Shown here: in pieces, positions 4,872-5,398 of the stretch
Layout: the number at the start of each line of letters is the position of its first letter
Position numbering within the stretch: the stretch's first letter is position 1
DNA from: Legionella genomosp. 1
GTDB taxonomy: Bacteria; Pseudomonadota; Gammaproteobacteria; Legionellales; Legionellaceae
Length of the DNA: 5,398 nt
Direction of reading: 5' to 3'
Assembly: GCA_945901145.1 (NCBI GenBank)
Contig: CAMDJY010000116.1
Location: 1-5,398 of the forward strand
Translations under genes and position numbers: made by a program
Notes under the pieces: generated by a model
What the model was told of the DNA's origin: nothing
Database searches by the model: none
The model's input: the letters and a program-made list of their open reading frames with translations, nothing else

Positions 4872-5398
4872 ATGTTGTCAGATTCAAAAATTAGGTCCTT
4901 AAAAATCGAAGATGGAAAACGTCACGCAGACCGTGATGGTTTAGTCATGGAAATACGTTTAAGTGGTAAAAAAGTTTGGTTGTTTCGTTTTCAATGGCAG
5001 AAAAAGCCACAAACAATGACGCTGGGAAATTACCCCAGCGTAAGCTTAGCTGAAGCGCGTATCATAGCTAAAACTTACCGTGAATTGGTTGAAAAGGACA
5101 TTGACCCGCGATGGGATGATATTTTGCAGCAGAAAAAACTAACTTTCCAAGAAATAGCAGAGCGTTGGCATCAAAAGAACGCGCATCGCTGGAAACCTGT
5201 CACCAGTAAGCGTCATCTGAAAAGCCTTGCTCGCGATATCTATCCATTTATTGGGCTTAAAAAAGCTTTGGCACCCAAGCCTCGTGTTACAAATCAGCCT
5301 GCGATTCATAAAGCAGGTGCGCACGAAATGTTGGATATTATTAGAAACTCATCTGCCAGCAAAATAACGAGACTTTACGTTGAATTATTGGTCGCGGT
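4872..5398 (+). CDS. P4-type tyrosine integrase, apparent internal deletion (cut by window edge)
   Basis: The frame is open for 175 codons plus two bases to the right edge. Residues 1-85 are the arm-type DNA-binding domain (DUF4102 fold) of P4/CP4-57-like integrases: LSDSKIRSL, the DGLVMEI strand, KVWLFRFQ, TLGNYPSVSLAEAR (50-63) and the KDIDPR end. A core-binding domain begins at LTFQEIAERW (90-99) and reaches RDIYPFIG (121-128). The next residues, LKKALAPKPRVTNQPAI (129-145), already resemble the linker into the catalytic domain, followed by HEMLDIIR and SKITRLYVELLVAV (163-176). Compared with CP4-57 IntA, about 55 residues of the core-binding domain are absent, without a frameshift. The first catalytic Arg should lie just beyond the window. 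The gene follows tRNA-Leu in the same direction, as in integrated islands. Family is confident; activity is doubtful. Confidence 0.88.
   Translation, partial: MLSDSKIRSLKIEDGKRHADRDGLVMEIRLSGKKVWLFRFQWQKKPQTMTLGNYPSVSLAEARIIAKTYRELVEKDIDPRWDDILQQKKLTFQEIAERWHQKNAHRWKPVTSKRHLKSLARDIYPFIGLKKALAPKPRVTNQPAIHKAGAHEMLDIIRNSSASKITRLYVELLVA

Noticed and set aside
5139..5324. Minus-strand open frame of 61 codons
   Set aside because: It is antisense to the integrase frame, which matches its family on both sides.
4673..5398. A novel defence or other undescribed system
   Set aside because: Only the attachment region and a partial integrase are present; any cargo is outside the window. No CRISPR repeats, toxin-antitoxin pair, retron or other effector gene is visible.

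Overview
The window reads as the chromosome of a gammaproteobacterium with moderately low GC content. It carries conserved housekeeping genes on the left and the first part of an integrated element on the right. The taxon is inferred from Hda (the DnaA-inactivating AAA+ protein), a PgsA-like enzyme fused translationally to Hda, and the family-typical HslO, RsmE and FumC proteins. A Legionellales-like or related lineage would fit the AT-leaning codon use, but I cannot fix the genus from sequence alone.

Layout: (1) 1-572, minus strand: 5' part of hslO (redox chaperone Hsp33), running off the left edge. (2) 573-709: divergent control region with an extended -10 promoter for hslO, a candidate promoter for pgsA, and an interrupted inverted repeat that encloses the candidate pgsA -10. 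(3) 710-1965, plus strand: pgsA-like CDP-alcohol phosphatidyltransferase and hda, overlapping by 4 bp. (4) 1988-3078, minus strand: rsmE followed by trxA, which has its own promoter over the end of rsmE; trxA converges on hda across a small hairpin. (5) 3079-3148: short divergent region with a perfect 8-bp inverted repeat. (6) 3149-4546, plus strand: fumC, a complete class II fumarase whose active-site residues keep E. coli numbering. (7) 4547-4672: a tRNA-Leu(CAG) gene with a candidate stable-RNA promoter that starts directly after the fumC stop. (8) 4673-5398: about 200 bp of non-coding DNA with iterated repeats, then a P4-type tyrosine integrase running off the right edge.

The left 4.5 kb is ordinary core genome: membrane phospholipid synthesis, replication-initiation control, thiol redox, 16S rRNA modification, oxidative-stress chaperoning and the TCA cycle. 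The interesting part is the right end. A tRNA 3' end followed by a same-direction integrase is the classic left boundary of a genomic island or satellite prophage. Its integrase appears to lack, in frame, roughly 55 residues of the core-binding domain, so the element may be immobilised. Any cargo lies outside the window, to the right. I see no evidence in the window itself for a previously undescribed system.
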